Positions 1-12,048 of a stretch of DNA of 64,000 nucleotides are shown here, piece after piece. Under the pieces are notes generated by a model. That model saw only the letters and a program-made list of their open reading frames with translations. It did no database searches and was not told the origin of the DNA. Positions within the stretch are counted from its first letter, which is position 1; each line of letters starts with the position of its first letter. Made by a program: the position numbers and the translations under genes. Where the stretch lies: contig NC_015678.1 of the NCBI RefSeq assembly GCF_000164675.2, positions 1 to 64,000 on the forward strand. The letters are read 5' to 3'. The stretch comes from Streptococcus parasanguinis ATCC 15912. Lineage in GTDB: Bacteria; Bacillota; Bacilli; Lactobacillales; Streptococcaceae.

Positions 1-16
1 TTTTTTATATAAAGAA

Positions 17-940
17 TTATTCAAATTCGTAAAGAGTAGTTGAAAGATAACGTTCCCCATTATCTGGTGCAAGAGCAAGAACTTTTTTACCACTTCCTAA
101 TTCTTTGGCTACCTCAATCGCAGCATAGATAGCAGCAGCACTTGAAATGCCTACTAAGAACCCTTCGGCCCCACCAATAGCTCGTGCAAGTTCGAAAGCT
201 TCTTCTGAAGATACGCGACGAACACCATCATATGCGTTAGTATCTAAGGTATTTGGGATAAAGCCTGCTGAAATCCCTTGGATTTTATGTGGTCCAGGTT
301 TTTCGCCAGAAAGGACTGCAGATTCATTGGCCTCAACGGCATAGACTTTGACAGCAGGATTATTCTTTTTCAAAGTATGAGAAATACCAGAAACAGTACC
401 ACCAGTACCAACACCTGCGACGAAAGCATCTAAACCATCTTTTCCAAAGGCATCAACGATTTCTTGTCCTGTTGTTCTTTCATGTACCTCTGGGTTAGCA
501 GGGTTTTCAAATTGAAGAGGAAGGAAGCCGTTTCTTTCTGCAGCGATTGCTTCAGCTTTAGCGATGGCACCTTTCATTCCTTCACTTCCAGGAGTCAAAA
601 CGAGTTCAGCTCCATAGGCTTGGATGATTTTACGACGTTCCACACTCATGGTTTCAGGCATGACAATCACAACTTTATAGCCTTTAGCTGCACCAACCCA
701 TGACAAGCCAATTCCTGTGTTCCCACTAGTTGCTTCGACAATGGTATCACCTGGTTTGATCAAACCATCCGCTTCAGCTTTTTCAATCATGCTCAAAGCA
801 ATCCGGTCTTTAACAGATGATCCAGGATTGAAGGCTTCGAGTTTGACATAGACATCTGCAGCTCCTTCAGGAACAAGACGGTTCAATTTGACAATCGGAG
901 TGTTCCCAATCAATTCTGTAATATTTTCATAAATAGCCAT
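17..940 (-). CDS. cysK: Cysteine synthase A (O-acetylserine sulfhydrylase)
   Basis: Cytosolic pyridoxal-phosphate enzyme that replaces the acetyl group of O-acetylserine with sulfide to make cysteine. The 307-residue length is normal for CysK/CysM. The PLP lysine sits in SSVKDR (K44), the substrate/phosphate loop is TSGNTG (71-76), and the glycine-rich PLP-phosphate loop is GTGGT (177-181). The ATG has a GAGG ribosome site 8-9 nt upstream. It reads away from yigZ's terminator and has its own promoter. CysK rather than CysM is chosen from overall resemblance; the two are hard to separate by eye. Confidence 0.95.
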   Translation of the reverse strand: MAIYENITELIGNTPIVKLNRLVPEGAADVYVKLEAFNPGSSVKDRIALSMIEKAEADGLIKPGDTIVEATSGNTGIGLSWVGAAKGYKVVIVMPETMSVERRKIIQAYGAELVLTPGSEGMKGAIAKAEAIAAERNGFLPLQFENPANPEVHERTTGQEIVDAFGKDGLDAFVAGVGTGGTVSGISHTLKKNNPAVKVYAVEANESAVLSGEKPGPHKIQGISAGFIPNTLDTNAYDGVRRVSSEEAFELARAIGGAEGFLVGISSAAAIYAAIEVAKELGSGKKVLALAPDNGERYLSTTLYEFE

Positions 941-976
941 AATATACCTCAGTTCTAGGTTTTCTTGATACTAACA

Positions 977-1005
977 AGTATAGTCCCTTGTGGGAAGAAT
1001 GTAAA
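977..1005 (-). promoter_or_regulatory. cysK promoter
   Basis: Read on the minus strand: -35 TTTACA (1000-1005), 17-nt spacer, -10 TATACT (977-982). It lies about 37 nt before the cysK start, leaving room for a short leader. Confidence 0.7.
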
Positions 1006-1028
1006 ATATAGAAATTTTATGGGTGTGA

Positions 1029-1055
1029 TAAAAAAAAACTATCGTTGCCGATAGT
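1029..1055 (-). terminator. Intrinsic terminator of yigZ
   Basis: Seven-base stem ACTATCG/CGATAGT around a 4-nt loop. On the minus strand it is followed by a long U tract (A run at 1029-1037 on the plus strand). It lies directly after the yigZ stop and separates yigZ from cysK. Confidence 0.85.
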
Positions 1056-1063
1056 ATTTTTGA

Positions 1064-1705
1064 TTAATTTTCTACAGAAAGTAGGGGTACTTCAACCTCA
1101 CGAATTCCTTGATCTTCTATAAGGACTTTGCCATTGTAAAATTCGACTAAAGCTGCTGTGATAGAGCTTGTGTTATCTTTATCCACAAAAATAGTTGTCA
1201 TCACCTGATCTGTGAACATCGGATCTTGTTCCGCCAATTGATTGTCTTTTAAGAAATTAGCAAACTCTTGGTATTGGGAATAAGAAAGTGTGATTCCAAG
1301 AACCACTTGCTCCTTGATTTCTACCAGTCCAATCTCTCGAACTGCTTGAGCCACACTTCCAGCGTATGCACGAATTAGACCGCCAGCACCTAATTTAATG
1401 CCTCCAAAATAGCGGGTAACCACAACACAACTATTAGTGATGTGATGATTTTCCAGAACTCCTAACATCGGTACCCCAGCTGTTCCGCTAGGCTCACCAT
1501 CGTCACTGGTCCGTTTGATGTCACTTTGTTCTCCAATGATGAAAGCAGAGCAGTTATGTGTAGCCTTATAGTGTTCCTTTTTGATGGCATTGATAAAATC
1601 TCTAGCTTCCTCTTCAGAGGAGACACGCTTGACATGACAAATGAATTTTGATTTTTTGATTTCTTCTTGAACAGTACCGTTCTCTTTAAATGTAACATAT
1701 TCCAT
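1064..1705 (-). CDS. yigZ: YigZ/IMPACT family protein
   Basis: A 213-residue cytosolic protein of the YigZ (UPF0029/IMPACT) family. The IMPACT fold covers about residues 15-125, with the family's conserved stretch DDGEPSGTAG and the VVTRYFGGIKLGAGGL segment. A DUF1949-like C-terminal domain follows. The biochemical role is not settled; nucleic-acid or ribosome binding is often suggested. It is divergent from comFA, about 55 nt between starts, and the two genes are neighbours in other streptococci. The start MEYVTFKENG matches the family N terminus. Confidence 0.9.
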   Translation of the reverse strand: MEYVTFKENGTVQEEIKKSKFICHVKRVSSEEEARDFINAIKKEHYKATHNCSAFIIGEQSDIKRTSDDGEPSGTAGVPMLGVLENHHITNSCVVVTRYFGGIKLGAGGLIRAYAGSVAQAVREIGLVEIKEQVVLGITLSYSQYQEFANFLKDNQLAEQDPMFTDQVMTTIFVDKDNTSSITAALVEFYNGKVLIEDQGIREVEVPLLSVEN

Positions 1706-1745
1706 ATTCTTATTTTACAAAAAAAGAATGATTTTCTCCAACTTT

Positions 1746-1753
1746 TGCGAATT
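1746..1753 (+). promoter_or_regulatory. ComX-dependent cin-box of comFA
   Basis: TGCGAATT matches 6 of 8 bases of the streptococcal late-competence box TACGAATA and is preceded by a T-rich stretch. Seven bases (AATAAGT) separate it from the ATG at 1761. The perfect cin-box before pilD (46556-46563) has the same spacing and a nearly identical spacer, which supports the call. Confidence 0.7.
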
Positions 1754-1760
1754 AATAAGT

Positions 1761-3059
1761 ATGAAGATAGAAGATTCTTATGGAAGACTCTTAACGGAGA
1801 GTCAAATGACAAATGATCTAAAAAAAATTGCCCTAGAACTTCCAGCTATAGAAAAACAGAATGGAAGGTACCAATGCTTTCGATGTGGCAGTTTGATTGA
1901 TCAAAAACTGTGGAAGTTAAGTGAAGAGGTACTGTATTGTAGAGCCTGTATCCAATTGGGGAGGATCCGGAGTGATCAAAAACTTTATACTATTGCACAG
2001 CAAGACTTTGAAGGACAGGAGGTGTTAAACTGGAAAGGAACCTTGACTTCCTATCAACAAGAGGTATCCGATGGTCTCATCCAAGCAGTTAAGGAAGGGG
2101 GAAATGCCTTGGTACATGCTGTGACAGGAGCTGGGAAAACGGAAATGATGTACCAGGTTGTAGCAACAGCAATCAAGAGTGGACAAGCAGTCTGTATTGC
2201 TACCCCAAGAATCGATGTCTGTATCGAACTGTACGGAAGGATGAAGGACGATTTTTCCTGCCCCATCTCTTTGCTTCATGGGAAATCGGAACCCTATTTT
2301 AGAACGCCTTTGGTAATCGCAACAACCCACCAATTGCTAAAATTTTTTCAGGCCTTTGATCTCCTTATTATAGATGAGGTAGATGCTTTTCCCTATGTGG
2401 ACAATCCAATCTTATATAAAGCAGCTCAGAATGCGATAAAAAAAGGGGGGAATACGCTATATTTAACAGCAACCTCTACAGATGAGTTAGATAAAAAGGT
2501 CAAGAAAAAAGAAATCATTCGTTATAGCCTTCCAAGAAGGTTTCATGGGAACCCACTAGTGGTCCCTGAAATAAAATGGGTGCCGAAAATTAGAGAAAAA
2601 ATAGAAAAAGGAAGAATCCCTTACGAACTATTGCAACTGATCAAGAAACAAAGACAGACTCACTACCCATTGTTAATCTTTGTATCTGAAATAGAATTAG
2701 GTCAACAATTTACAGAGAACTTAAAAAAATACTTTCCTAAAGATACGGTAGGTTTTGTATCCTCACAAACTACAGATCGTCTACGAATGGTAGAGGAGTT
2801 TAGAAACAGAGCATTGACCATCCTAGTCTCGACAACGATTCTAGAAAGGGGAGTAACTTTTCCGCTTGTAGATGTCTTTGTTTTAGAAAGTAATCACAAA
2901 TTGTTTACTAAAAGTGCTCTCGTACAAATTTCAGGAAGGGTCGGTCGAAGTAAAGAAAGACCAACAGGTAAACTACTTTTTCTATCAGATGGCATAACAC
3001 GAGAAATGAAAAAAGCGATCAAAGAAATAAAGGAAATGAATCAGGAGGCTGGATTTTGA
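1761..3059 (+). CDS. comFA: Late competence DNA-uptake helicase ComFA
   Basis: DEAD-box-like ATPase thought to drive single-stranded DNA across the membrane during transformation, working with ComEC and ComFC. Four cysteines (C39, C42, C60, C63) form the N-terminal zinc site. Walker A is GAGKT (123-127), the DEVD box is at 205-208, motif III TATS at 236-239, and the motif VI-like stretch QISGRVGR is near residue 400. The 432-residue length fits the pneumococcal protein. An upstream in-frame ATG at 1728 exists, but it lies before the cin-box, so MKIEDSYGR is preferred. The stop overlaps the comFC start by 4 nt. Expression is probably limited to competence. Confidence 0.95.
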   Translation: MKIEDSYGRLLTESQMTNDLKKIALELPAIEKQNGRYQCFRCGSLIDQKLWKLSEEVLYCRACIQLGRIRSDQKLYTIAQQDFEGQEVLNWKGTLTSYQQEVSDGLIQAVKEGGNALVHAVTGAGKTEMMYQVVATAIKSGQAVCIATPRIDVCIELYGRMKDDFSCPISLLHGKSEPYFRTPLVIATTHQLLKFFQAFDLLIIDEVDAFPYVDNPILYKAAQNAIKKGGNTLYLTATSTDELDKKVKKKEIIRYSLPRRFHGNPLVVPEIKWVPKIREKIEKGRIPYELLQLIKKQRQTHYPLLIFVSEIELGQQFTENLKKYFPKDTVGFVSSQTTDRLRMVEEFRNRALTILVSTTILERGVTFPLVDVFVLESNHKLFTKSALVQISGRVGRSKERPTGKLLFLSDGITREMKKAIKEIKEMNQEAGF

Positions 3060-3721
3060 AAGAATGTCTGCTTTGTACTAAGGAGTTGAAAACTGGTGAA
3101 CATTTCACAGACCTTATTTTTATGAATCAACAAGAAGAATGGATTTGTAAAGAATGCAAAGAAGACTTCGAACAAATTGGCGAAATCCATTGTCCTAGAT
3201 GTTATAAAGATAAGGAGGAGAAAGTATGTAAAGATTGCGAATACTGGATACAAAAGGGGAATATGGTCGAACATGAAGCATTATATAGATATAATGCAGC
3301 AATGAAGGACTATTTCAAGCGATATAAATTTGAAGGAGATCGTTTATTAGGAATGGTATTTGCATGTGACATCAAAAAAGCCTTGAAAAAGTATAAAAGC
3401 TATACGATAATACCGACTCCAATTAGCCATGAAAAAAAGCAGGAGAGAGGATTCAATCAAGTATCAACTATATTAGATTTTGCAGAAATAAAGTACAACA
3501 GTCTATTCCAAAAAAAAGACAGCTTAGCCCAATCAAAAAAAACAAGAGAAGAAAGATTAAAAACCTCTCAACACTTTCAATTAAAAGGAGAAGTTTCAGA
3601 AAAGCAGAAATATCTTATCTTCGATGATATCTACACAACGGGCAAAACAATCGAATTATTGAAGCGCCTACTAATTGAAAAAGGTGTGAAAGAAATAAAG
3701 ACATTTTCAATCGCAAGGTAA
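3056..3721 (+). CDS. comFC: Competence protein ComFC (phosphoribosyltransferase-like)
   Basis: Cytosolic partner of ComFA in transformation, 221 residues. Six cysteines in CxxC pairs (4/7, 31/34, 46/49 plus 58/61) make an N-terminal zinc-finger region. The C-terminal phosphoribosyltransferase domain carries the PRPP-loop motif FDDIYTTGKT (189-198). Translation starts at TTG, overlapping the comFA stop by 4 nt. A strong AGGAGG at 3043-3048 with a 7-nt gap supports this non-ATG start. The overlap suggests translational coupling and equal supply of the two proteins. Confidence 0.95.
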   Translation: MKECLLCTKELKTGEHFTDLIFMNQQEEWICKECKEDFEQIGEIHCPRCYKDKEEKVCKDCEYWIQKGNMVEHEALYRYNAAMKDYFKRYKFEGDRLLGMVFACDIKKALKKYKSYTIIPTPISHEKKQERGFNQVSTILDFAEIKYNSLFQKKDSLAQSKKTREERLKTSQHFQLKGEVSEKQKYLIFDDIYTTGKTIELLKRLLIEKGVKEIKTFSIAR

Positions 3722-3729
3722 AAAAAGAT

Positions 3730-3758
3730 TTGCAAAAACTTTATGAAAGCGTTATAAT
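3730..3758 (+). promoter_or_regulatory. hpf promoter with overlapping cre-like site
   Basis: -35 TTGCAA (3730-3735), 17-nt spacer, -10 TATAAT (3753-3758). The bases 3743-3757 (ATGAAAGCGTTATAA) match 14 of 15 positions of the CcpA operator consensus WTGNAANCGNWNNCW, failing only at the C near the right end. The site covers spacer and -10, where CcpA binding would repress. The promoter is clear; the cre call is inference. Confidence 0.7.
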
Positions 3759-3802
3759 ATACATATAAATAAAAACATAATGTTTAGAAAGTAGGTACTA
3801 AT

Positions 3803-4345
3803 ATGATTAAATATAGTATCCGTGGTGAAAACCTAGAAGTAACAGAAGCCATTCGCGACTATGTCGTTTCTAAACTCGAAAAGATTGAAAAATATTTTCA
3901 GGCAGATCAAGAGCTGGATGCTCGAGTAAACTTAAAAGTTTACCGTGAAAAGACCGCAAAAGTAGAAGTAACCATTCCGCTTGGATCTATCACGCTTCGT
4001 GCAGAAGATGTTTCTCAAGATATGTACGGTTCAATTGATCTTGTTGTAGATAAAATTGAACGTCAAATTCGTAAGAATAAAACAAAAATCGAAAAGAAAA
4101 ATCGTGTTAAATCTGGTGCAGGTAAATTGTTTACCGATGCAGTTGTAGAAGAAGCAACCACCACAGAAAAAGTTGTTCGCTCAAAAACAATTGATCTAGA
4201 ACCGATGGATATAGATGAAGCGATCCTTCAAATGGATCTATTGGCACACGACTTCTTCATTTATCGTGATGCAGAAGACAACACAACAAATGTCATCTAC
4301 CGTAGAGAAGATGGAGACATCGGTCTATTGGAAGTAAAAGAATAG
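3803..4345 (+). CDS. hpf: Long-form ribosome hibernation promoting factor
   Basis: Binds the 30S decoding channel when growth stops and dimerises ribosomes into inactive 100S particles. The 180-residue length marks the long form: an S30AE domain at about residues 1-100, a charged linker, and a C-terminal dimerisation domain (about 123-180, with MDIDEAILQMDLLAHDFFIYRD). It is monocistronic between comFC and the rRNA operon, has its own consensus promoter and is followed by a terminator. A cre-like operator over the promoter suggests sugar-dependent control. Confidence 0.95.
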   Translation: MIKYSIRGENLEVTEAIRDYVVSKLEKIEKYFQADQELDARVNLKVYREKTAKVEVTIPLGSITLRAEDVSQDMYGSIDLVVDKIERQIRKNKTKIEKKNRVKSGAGKLFTDAVVEEATTTEKVVRSKTIDLEPMDIDEAILQMDLLAHDFFIYRDAEDNTTNVIYRREDGDIGLLEVKE

Positions 4346-4386
4346 AGATCAAATAAGAGATTGAAAACATCAATAAAATATAGAGG

Positions 4387-4416
4387 AATCGGGGGCATCT
4401 TTGCTCCTGATTTTTT
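4387..4416 (+). terminator. hpf terminator
   Basis: Imperfect 11-bp stem (AATCGGGGGCA with TGCTCCTGATT, two G-U pairs) followed by six T. It isolates hpf from the rRNA promoter. Confidence 0.8.
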
Positions 4417-4474
4417 ATGTAAACAAAAAAAGTAAAAAAACTTTCAAAAAAATAAAATTTTTTTAAAAAAAGTG

Positions 4475-4503
4475 TTGACAGTAAGGAGAGATCATGATAA
4501 ACT
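4475..4503 (+). promoter_or_regulatory. rRNA operon promoter
   Basis: -35 TTGACA (4475-4480), 17-nt spacer, -10 TAAACT (4498-4503). A/T-rich tracts at about 4427-4471 just upstream resemble an UP element. Position and composition fit a strong rrn promoter. Confidence 0.75.
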
Positions 4504-4510
4504 AATATAG

Positions 4511-4545
4511 TTGTCGCGAGAGAGCGACAAAGACCTTTGAAAACT
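4511..4545 (+). promoter_or_regulatory. rrn leader antitermination region (boxB-like hairpin and boxA)
   Basis: A perfect hairpin TTGTCGC/GCGACAA with a 6-nt loop (4511-4530) is followed by CCTTTGAAAACT (about 4534-4545), close to the boxA element bound by NusB/S10. The order hairpin then boxA is that of ribosomal antitermination leaders. Confidence 0.6.
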
Positions 4546-4570
4546 GAACAAGACGAACCAATGTGCAGGG
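4532..4570 (+). other. Left arm of the pre-16S processing stem (partner 6216-6250)
   Basis: This stretch, from GACC to CAGGG, is complementary with a few mismatches to 6216-6250 downstream of 16S. Together they would loop out the 16S precursor as an RNase III substrate. It overlaps boxA, as is usual. A smaller hairpin (ACAACTGAAGTTGT) follows near 4574-4587. Confidence 0.65.
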
Positions 4571-4653
4571 CACTACAACTGAAGTTGTAGTAACTGAACA
4601 ATAAAAAACAATAAATCTGTCAGTGACAGAATGAGTTTAAGACAAACAATTAT

Positions 4654-6207
<1,554 letters not shown>

Positions 6208-6254
6208 AAAAGGAACCCTGTACGTTGGTCTTGTTTAGTTTTGAGAGGTCTTGT

Positions 6255-6327
6255 GGGGCCTTAGCTCAGCTGGGAGAGCGCCTGCTTTGCACGCAGGAGG
6301 TCAGCGGTTCGATCCCGCTAGGCTCCA
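6255..6327 (+). tRNA. tRNA-Ala (TGC)
   Basis: Cloverleaf with acceptor GGGGCCT/AGGCTCC, anticodon loop CTTTGCACG giving UGC, and T arm GGTTCGATCC. The CCA end is not encoded. It lies in the 16S-23S spacer, the usual streptococcal arrangement. Confidence 0.97.
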
Positions 6328-6355
6328 TTAACACTGTAAGGGTGTTAAGCTTGAA

Positions 6356-6379
6356 CATTGAAAATTGAATATCTATATC
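6356..6379 (+). other. Left arm of the pre-23S processing stem (partner 9392-9414)
   Basis: CATTGAAAATTGAATATC and onward pairs almost perfectly with 9392-9414, enclosing 23S. This is the expected RNase III stem. Confidence 0.65.
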
Positions 6380-6450
6380 AAATAGTAACAAGAAAATAAA
6401 CCGAAACGCTGTAAATATTTAAAGAGTTTAGGTCGCAAGACCAAAAATAA

Positions 6451-9351
<2,901 letters not shown>

Positions 9352-9430
9352 GAGTCAGAAGATATTGACAAAGTTAGGTTTAGTTTGTTAGAATATAGAT
9401 ATTCAATTTTGAATGTTTAAACATTCAGAG

Positions 9431-9546
9431 TTAAGTGACGATAGCCTAGGAGATACACCTGTACCCATGCCGAACACAGCAGTTAAGCCCTAGAACGCCG
9501 GAAGTAGTTGGGGGTTGCCCCCTGTGAGATAAGGAAGTCGCTTAGC
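9431..9546 (+). rRNA. rrf: 5S ribosomal RNA
   Basis: A 116-nt gene with the streptococcal 5S sequence. The ends TTAAGTGACGA and TCGCTTAGC form helix I, and CCATGCCGAACACAG is the loop B/C region. It follows 23S by about 80 nt. Confidence 0.97.
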
Positions 9547-9553
9547 AAGAGAT

Positions 9554-9576
9554 TGAGCCTAGATGATCTAGGCTCA
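9554..9576 (+). other. Perfect hairpin between 5S and tRNA-Val
   Basis: TGAGCCTAGA, loop TGA, TCTAGGCTCA: a perfect 10-bp stem followed by only three T. It could be a partial terminator that sets the rRNA:tRNA ratio or a processing signal. The tRNA genes start 4 nt later without a visible promoter. Confidence 0.55.
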
Positions 9577-9579
9577 TTT

Positions 9580-9652
9580 GGGAGTTTAGCTCAGCTGGGA
9601 GAGCATCTGCCTTACAAGCAGAGGGTCAGCGGTTCGATCCCGTTAACTCCCA
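9580..9652 (+). tRNA. tRNA-Val (TAC)
   Basis: Acceptor GGGAGTT/AACTCCC, anticodon loop CTTACAA giving UAC, T arm GGTTCGATCC, discriminator A. CCA is not encoded. Confidence 0.97.
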
Positions 9653-9654
9653 TA

Positions 9655-9727
9655 GGTCCCGTAGTGTAGCGGTTATCACGTCGCCCTGTCACGGCGAAGA
9701 TCGCGGGTTCGATTCCCGTCGGGACCG
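9655..9727 (+). tRNA. tRNA-Asp (GTC)
   Basis: Acceptor GGTCCCG/CGGGACC, anticodon GUC in CTGTCAC, discriminator G. Confidence 0.97.
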
Positions 9728-9751
9728 TTAAGATAATGAAAATTATTTTAA

Positions 9752-9824
9752 GACTCGTTAGCTCAGTTGGTAGAGCAATTGACTTTTAATCAATGGGTCA
9801 CTGGTTCGAGCCCAGTACGGGTCA
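9752..9824 (+). tRNA. tRNA-Lys (TTT)
   Basis: Acceptor GACTCGT/ACGGGTC (one G-U pair), anticodon UUU in CTTTTAA, discriminator A. Confidence 0.97.
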
Positions 9825-9830
9825 TATTTT

Positions 9831-9912
9831 GCGGGTTTGGCGGAATTGGCAGACGCACCAGATTTAGGATCTGGCGCTTTACGGCGTGGGGGTTCAAGTC
9901 CCTTAACCCGCA
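9831..9912 (+). tRNA. tRNA-Leu (TAG)
   Basis: Class II tRNA of 82 nt with a long variable arm. Acceptor GCGGGTT/AACCCGC, anticodon UAG in ATTTAGGAT. Confidence 0.96.
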
Positions 9913-9929
9913 TAGAAGAATAATAATGA

Positions 9930-10002
9930 GCCGGCTTAGCTCAGTTGGTAGAGCATCTGATTTGTAATCAGAGGGTCGCGTGTTCAAGTCATGTAGCCGG
10001 CA
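9930..10002 (+). tRNA. tRNA-Thr (TGT)
   Basis: Acceptor GCCGGCT/AGCCGGC, anticodon UGU in TTTGTAA, discriminator A. Confidence 0.97.
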
Positions 10003-10025
10003 TTTTTTTATATAAAGAAAGCGAT

Positions 10026-10097
10026 GCGAACGTAGTTCAGTGGTAGAACACCACCTTGCCAAGGTGGGGGTCGCGGGTTCGAATCCCGTCGTTCGCT
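10026..10097 (+). tRNA. tRNA-Gly (GCC)
   Basis: Acceptor GCGAACG/CGTTCGC, anticodon GCC in TTGCCAA, discriminator T as usual for bacterial tRNA-Gly. Confidence 0.97.
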
Positions 10098-10104
10098 TGA
10101 GGAG

Positions 10105-10190
10105 GCCGGGGTGGCGGAACTGGCAGACGCACAGGACTTAAAATCCTGCGATTGGTAACGATCGTACCGGTTCGATTCCGGTCCTCGGCA
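10105..10190 (+). tRNA. tRNA-Leu (TAA)
   Basis: Class II tRNA of 86 nt. Acceptor GCCGGGG/CCTCGGC, anticodon UAA in CTTAAAA, long variable arm. Confidence 0.96.
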
Positions 10191-10209
10191 TAGATTTAGG
10201 TTGAAAGAA

Positions 10210-10283
10210 GCACCCTTAGCTCAACTGGATAGAGTACCTGACTACGAATCAGGCGGTTAGAGGTTCGACTCCTCTAGGGTGCA
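10210..10283 (+). tRNA. tRNA-Arg (ACG), copy 1
   Basis: Acceptor GCACCCT/AGGGTGC, anticodon ACG in CTACGAA (A34 normally edited to inosine). Identical in sequence to the next gene, 110 nt downstream. Confidence 0.97.
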
Positions 10284-10319
10284 TGGTCGTGAGACTATGT
10301 AAGAATAGAATAAGGAAGA

Positions 10320-10393
10320 GCACCCTTAGCTCAACTGGATAGAGTACCTGACTACGAATCAGGCGGTTAGAGGTTCGACTCCTCTAGGGTGCA
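10320..10393 (+). tRNA. tRNA-Arg (ACG), copy 2
   Basis: An exact 74-nt repeat of the preceding tRNA-Arg gene, with a different spacer. A tandem duplication of one tRNA in the cluster. Confidence 0.97.
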
Positions 10394-10412
10394 TAAGGCG
10401 AAAGCTTTAGAT

Positions 10413-10486
10413 CGGGAAGTAGCTCAGCTTGGTAGAGTACTTGGTTTGGGACCAAGGTGTCGCAGGTTCGAATCCTGTCTTCCCGA
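10413..10486 (+). tRNA. tRNA-Pro (TGG)
   Basis: Acceptor CGGGAAG/CTTCCCG, anticodon UGG in TTTGGGA, discriminator A. Last tRNA of the cluster. Confidence 0.97.
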
Positions 10487-10500
10487 TAGTGTATTGAAAA

Positions 10501-10530
10501 AGTCTAATGATTGTCATTAGGCTTTTTTTT
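10501..10530 (+). terminator. Terminator of the rRNA-tRNA operon
   Basis: AGTCTAATGA/TCATTAGGCT stem (10 bp with one G-U), 3-nt loop, followed by a run of T. Confidence 0.9.
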
Positions 10531-10557
10531 GTAGGTGATTATCTTATTGCATTACAA

Positions 10558-10580
10558 GAAAAAAGAGCTTTCGCTCTTTC
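10558..10580 (-). terminator. Terminator of the DUF402 gene
   Basis: AAAGAGC/GCTCTTT stem with a 4-nt loop. The A run on the plus strand supplies the U tract on the minus strand. Confidence 0.75.
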
Positions 10581-10585
10581 CAACT

Positions 10586-11119
10586 TTATTTATTTCGCAG
10601 TTCAACATAACGGTTATACCATATTTTGATATATTCCTCTGAAAAAGGACCTTTGTTTTGGTTTATCCAATCTACTAGTACTTTTACATTTTCTTTTAAA
10701 ATATAGTCAATGTCATCTGAATAGTGCATTTTTTCTTTATGTTGCTCATATTCTTCAACATCTAACAATTTCTTTTCACCATTTGTAAAGACCTTGACAT
10801 CGAGATCATAGTCGATATATTTTAAGGCCTCTTGGTCGATGTGAAAAGGACTTGCTAGGTTACAGTAGTAAGACACACCATTGTCACGTATCATGGCGAT
10901 GATGTTAAACCAATATTTTTTATGGAAATAAACGATTGCTGGTTCACGTGTAATCCAACGTCTGCCATCACTTTCTGTAACAAGTGTATGATCATTTACT
11001 CCAATAATTGCATTTTCGGTTATCTTTAATACCATGGTGTCACGCCATGTACGGTGTAAACTGCCATCATGTTTATAACTTTGAATTGTAATAAAGTCGC
11101 CTTCTTTAGGTAGTTTCAT
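10586..11119 (-). CDS. DUF402 protein, probable nucleoside tri/diphosphatase (Ntdp type)
   Basis: A 177-residue protein of the DUF402 family. Gram-positive members of this size hydrolyse nucleoside tri- and diphosphates with a metal. The family barrel spans about residues 10-120, with conserved segments SLHRTWRD and [17 protein letters not shown] and the acidic run IDYDLDVKV that probably binds metal. A helical tail (130-177) ends in [11 protein letters not shown]. It faces the tRNA operon tail-to-tail, in the same orientation as recX. Function is from family knowledge, not from a unique motif here. Confidence 0.85.
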   Translation of the reverse strand: MKLPKEGDFITIQSYKHDGSLHRTWRDTMVLKITENAIIGVNDHTLVTESDGRRWITREPAIVYFHKKYWFNIIAMIRDNGVSYYCNLASPFHIDQEALKYIDYDLDVKVFTNGEKKLLDVEEYEQHKEKMHYSDDIDYILKENVKVLVDWINQNKGPFSEEYIKIWYNRYVELRNK

Positions 11120-11228
11120 AACTTACCAACTTTCTACAATCTAAGTATATCCTCTATATTGTAACATATTTTTTCAAATTTTTTCTTATTTTTCTATTTT
11201 ATTTTCAATTTGATTGATTAAGATTGAA

Positions 11229-12011
11229 TTATTCATCTAAGAAGTCCCTGATGGCTAATGTTATATCACTATAATCGTACCCTTTTCTGGCTAGTGCTTG
11301 GGTTAAACGTTGTTTTAGGTCATAGCCTTCATATTTTTTACTGTATTTACGGTATTGTTTTTCTAACTCTTTTAGGATGAGCTCATTGGTTGTTTCTTCA
11401 TCTGCTTCTAGTTCAAGATTTTGGAATGCAGTCTTTGCTTGGTTGTATGCAAAACCTTTTGAAATGAGTCCTTGGATGATTTTCGTTTCAATGGCTTTTA
11501 ATGGGTATTTTCCTTGGTATTTCTTTTGGAGTTTTATTGCGGTACGGCTGATAACTTCTGTAAAATCATAGTCAGCAAGAATTTCTGGAAGGATAGATTT
11601 TGGGACCCCTTTTTGTTGAAATTTTTGTTGTAATAAGACAGGGCCTTTATCGCCACTGAGGAGGTTAGCCTCTATCAGGTTTCTGGCATACTGACGATCA
11701 TCTAACCACTTTTCTTCTTTTAGGTGTTGGACAACTTTATCAATAACCTCACTATCAATCTCATATTTTGTAAGGTAGTCTCGGACTTCTTTTGTTGTTC
11801 GAGCTTTAAAGGAAAGATGGTAGAGGGCCAGGTTTTTACCATAGGAGTATTGTGCAAACTCTTGGATTTCTTTTAGCTCTTCTTCACTGATGTCTTTCCC
11901 TTTTGAAAGAAAATATTTGACGATGGTGTCTTCTGTAATATACAGTTTTTGATCGTTGTCTAATTCAAGGAGGTAGAGTCTTTTTTTCTTTTCTAGTTTT
12001 GTAATTTTCAT
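11229..12011 (-). CDS. recX: Regulatory protein RecX
   Basis: Modulator of the RecA filament, 260 residues of repeated three-helix modules. Typical features are the tandem [15 protein letters not shown] and [15 protein letters not shown] stretches and the basic [22 protein letters not shown] segment. It is divergent from rlmCD with only 37 nt between the start codons. A minus-strand TATAAT (12018-12023) stands 6 nt before the ATG, so the mRNA may lack a leader; no ribosome-binding site fits between. Confidence 0.92.
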   Translation of the reverse strand: MKITKLEKKKRLYLLELDNDQKLYITEDTIVKYFLSKGKDISEEELKEIQEFAQYSYGKNLALYHLSFKARTTKEVRDYLTKYEIDSEVIDKVVQHLKEEKWLDDRQYARNLIEANLLSGDKGPVLLQQKFQQKGVPKSILPEILADYDFTEVISRTAIKLQKKYQGKYPLKAIETKIIQGLISKGFAYNQAKTAFQNLELEADEETTNELILKELEKQYRKYSKKYEGYDLKQRLTQALARKGYDYSDITLAIRDFLDE

Positions 12012-12017
12012 GTTTTT

Positions 12018-12042
12018 ATTATACCGAAAAATGTGTTAAGAT
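12018..12042. promoter_or_regulatory. Back-to-back -10 elements for recX (-) and rlmCD (+)
   Basis: Minus strand TATAAT (12018-12023) ends 6 nt before the recX ATG. Plus strand TGTTAAGAT (extended -10, hexamer 12037-12042) ends 6 nt before the rlmCD ATG. Both would start transcription at or within a base or two of the start codon. No good -35 is seen for either. Confidence 0.55.
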
Positions 12043-12048
12043 AGGGAT

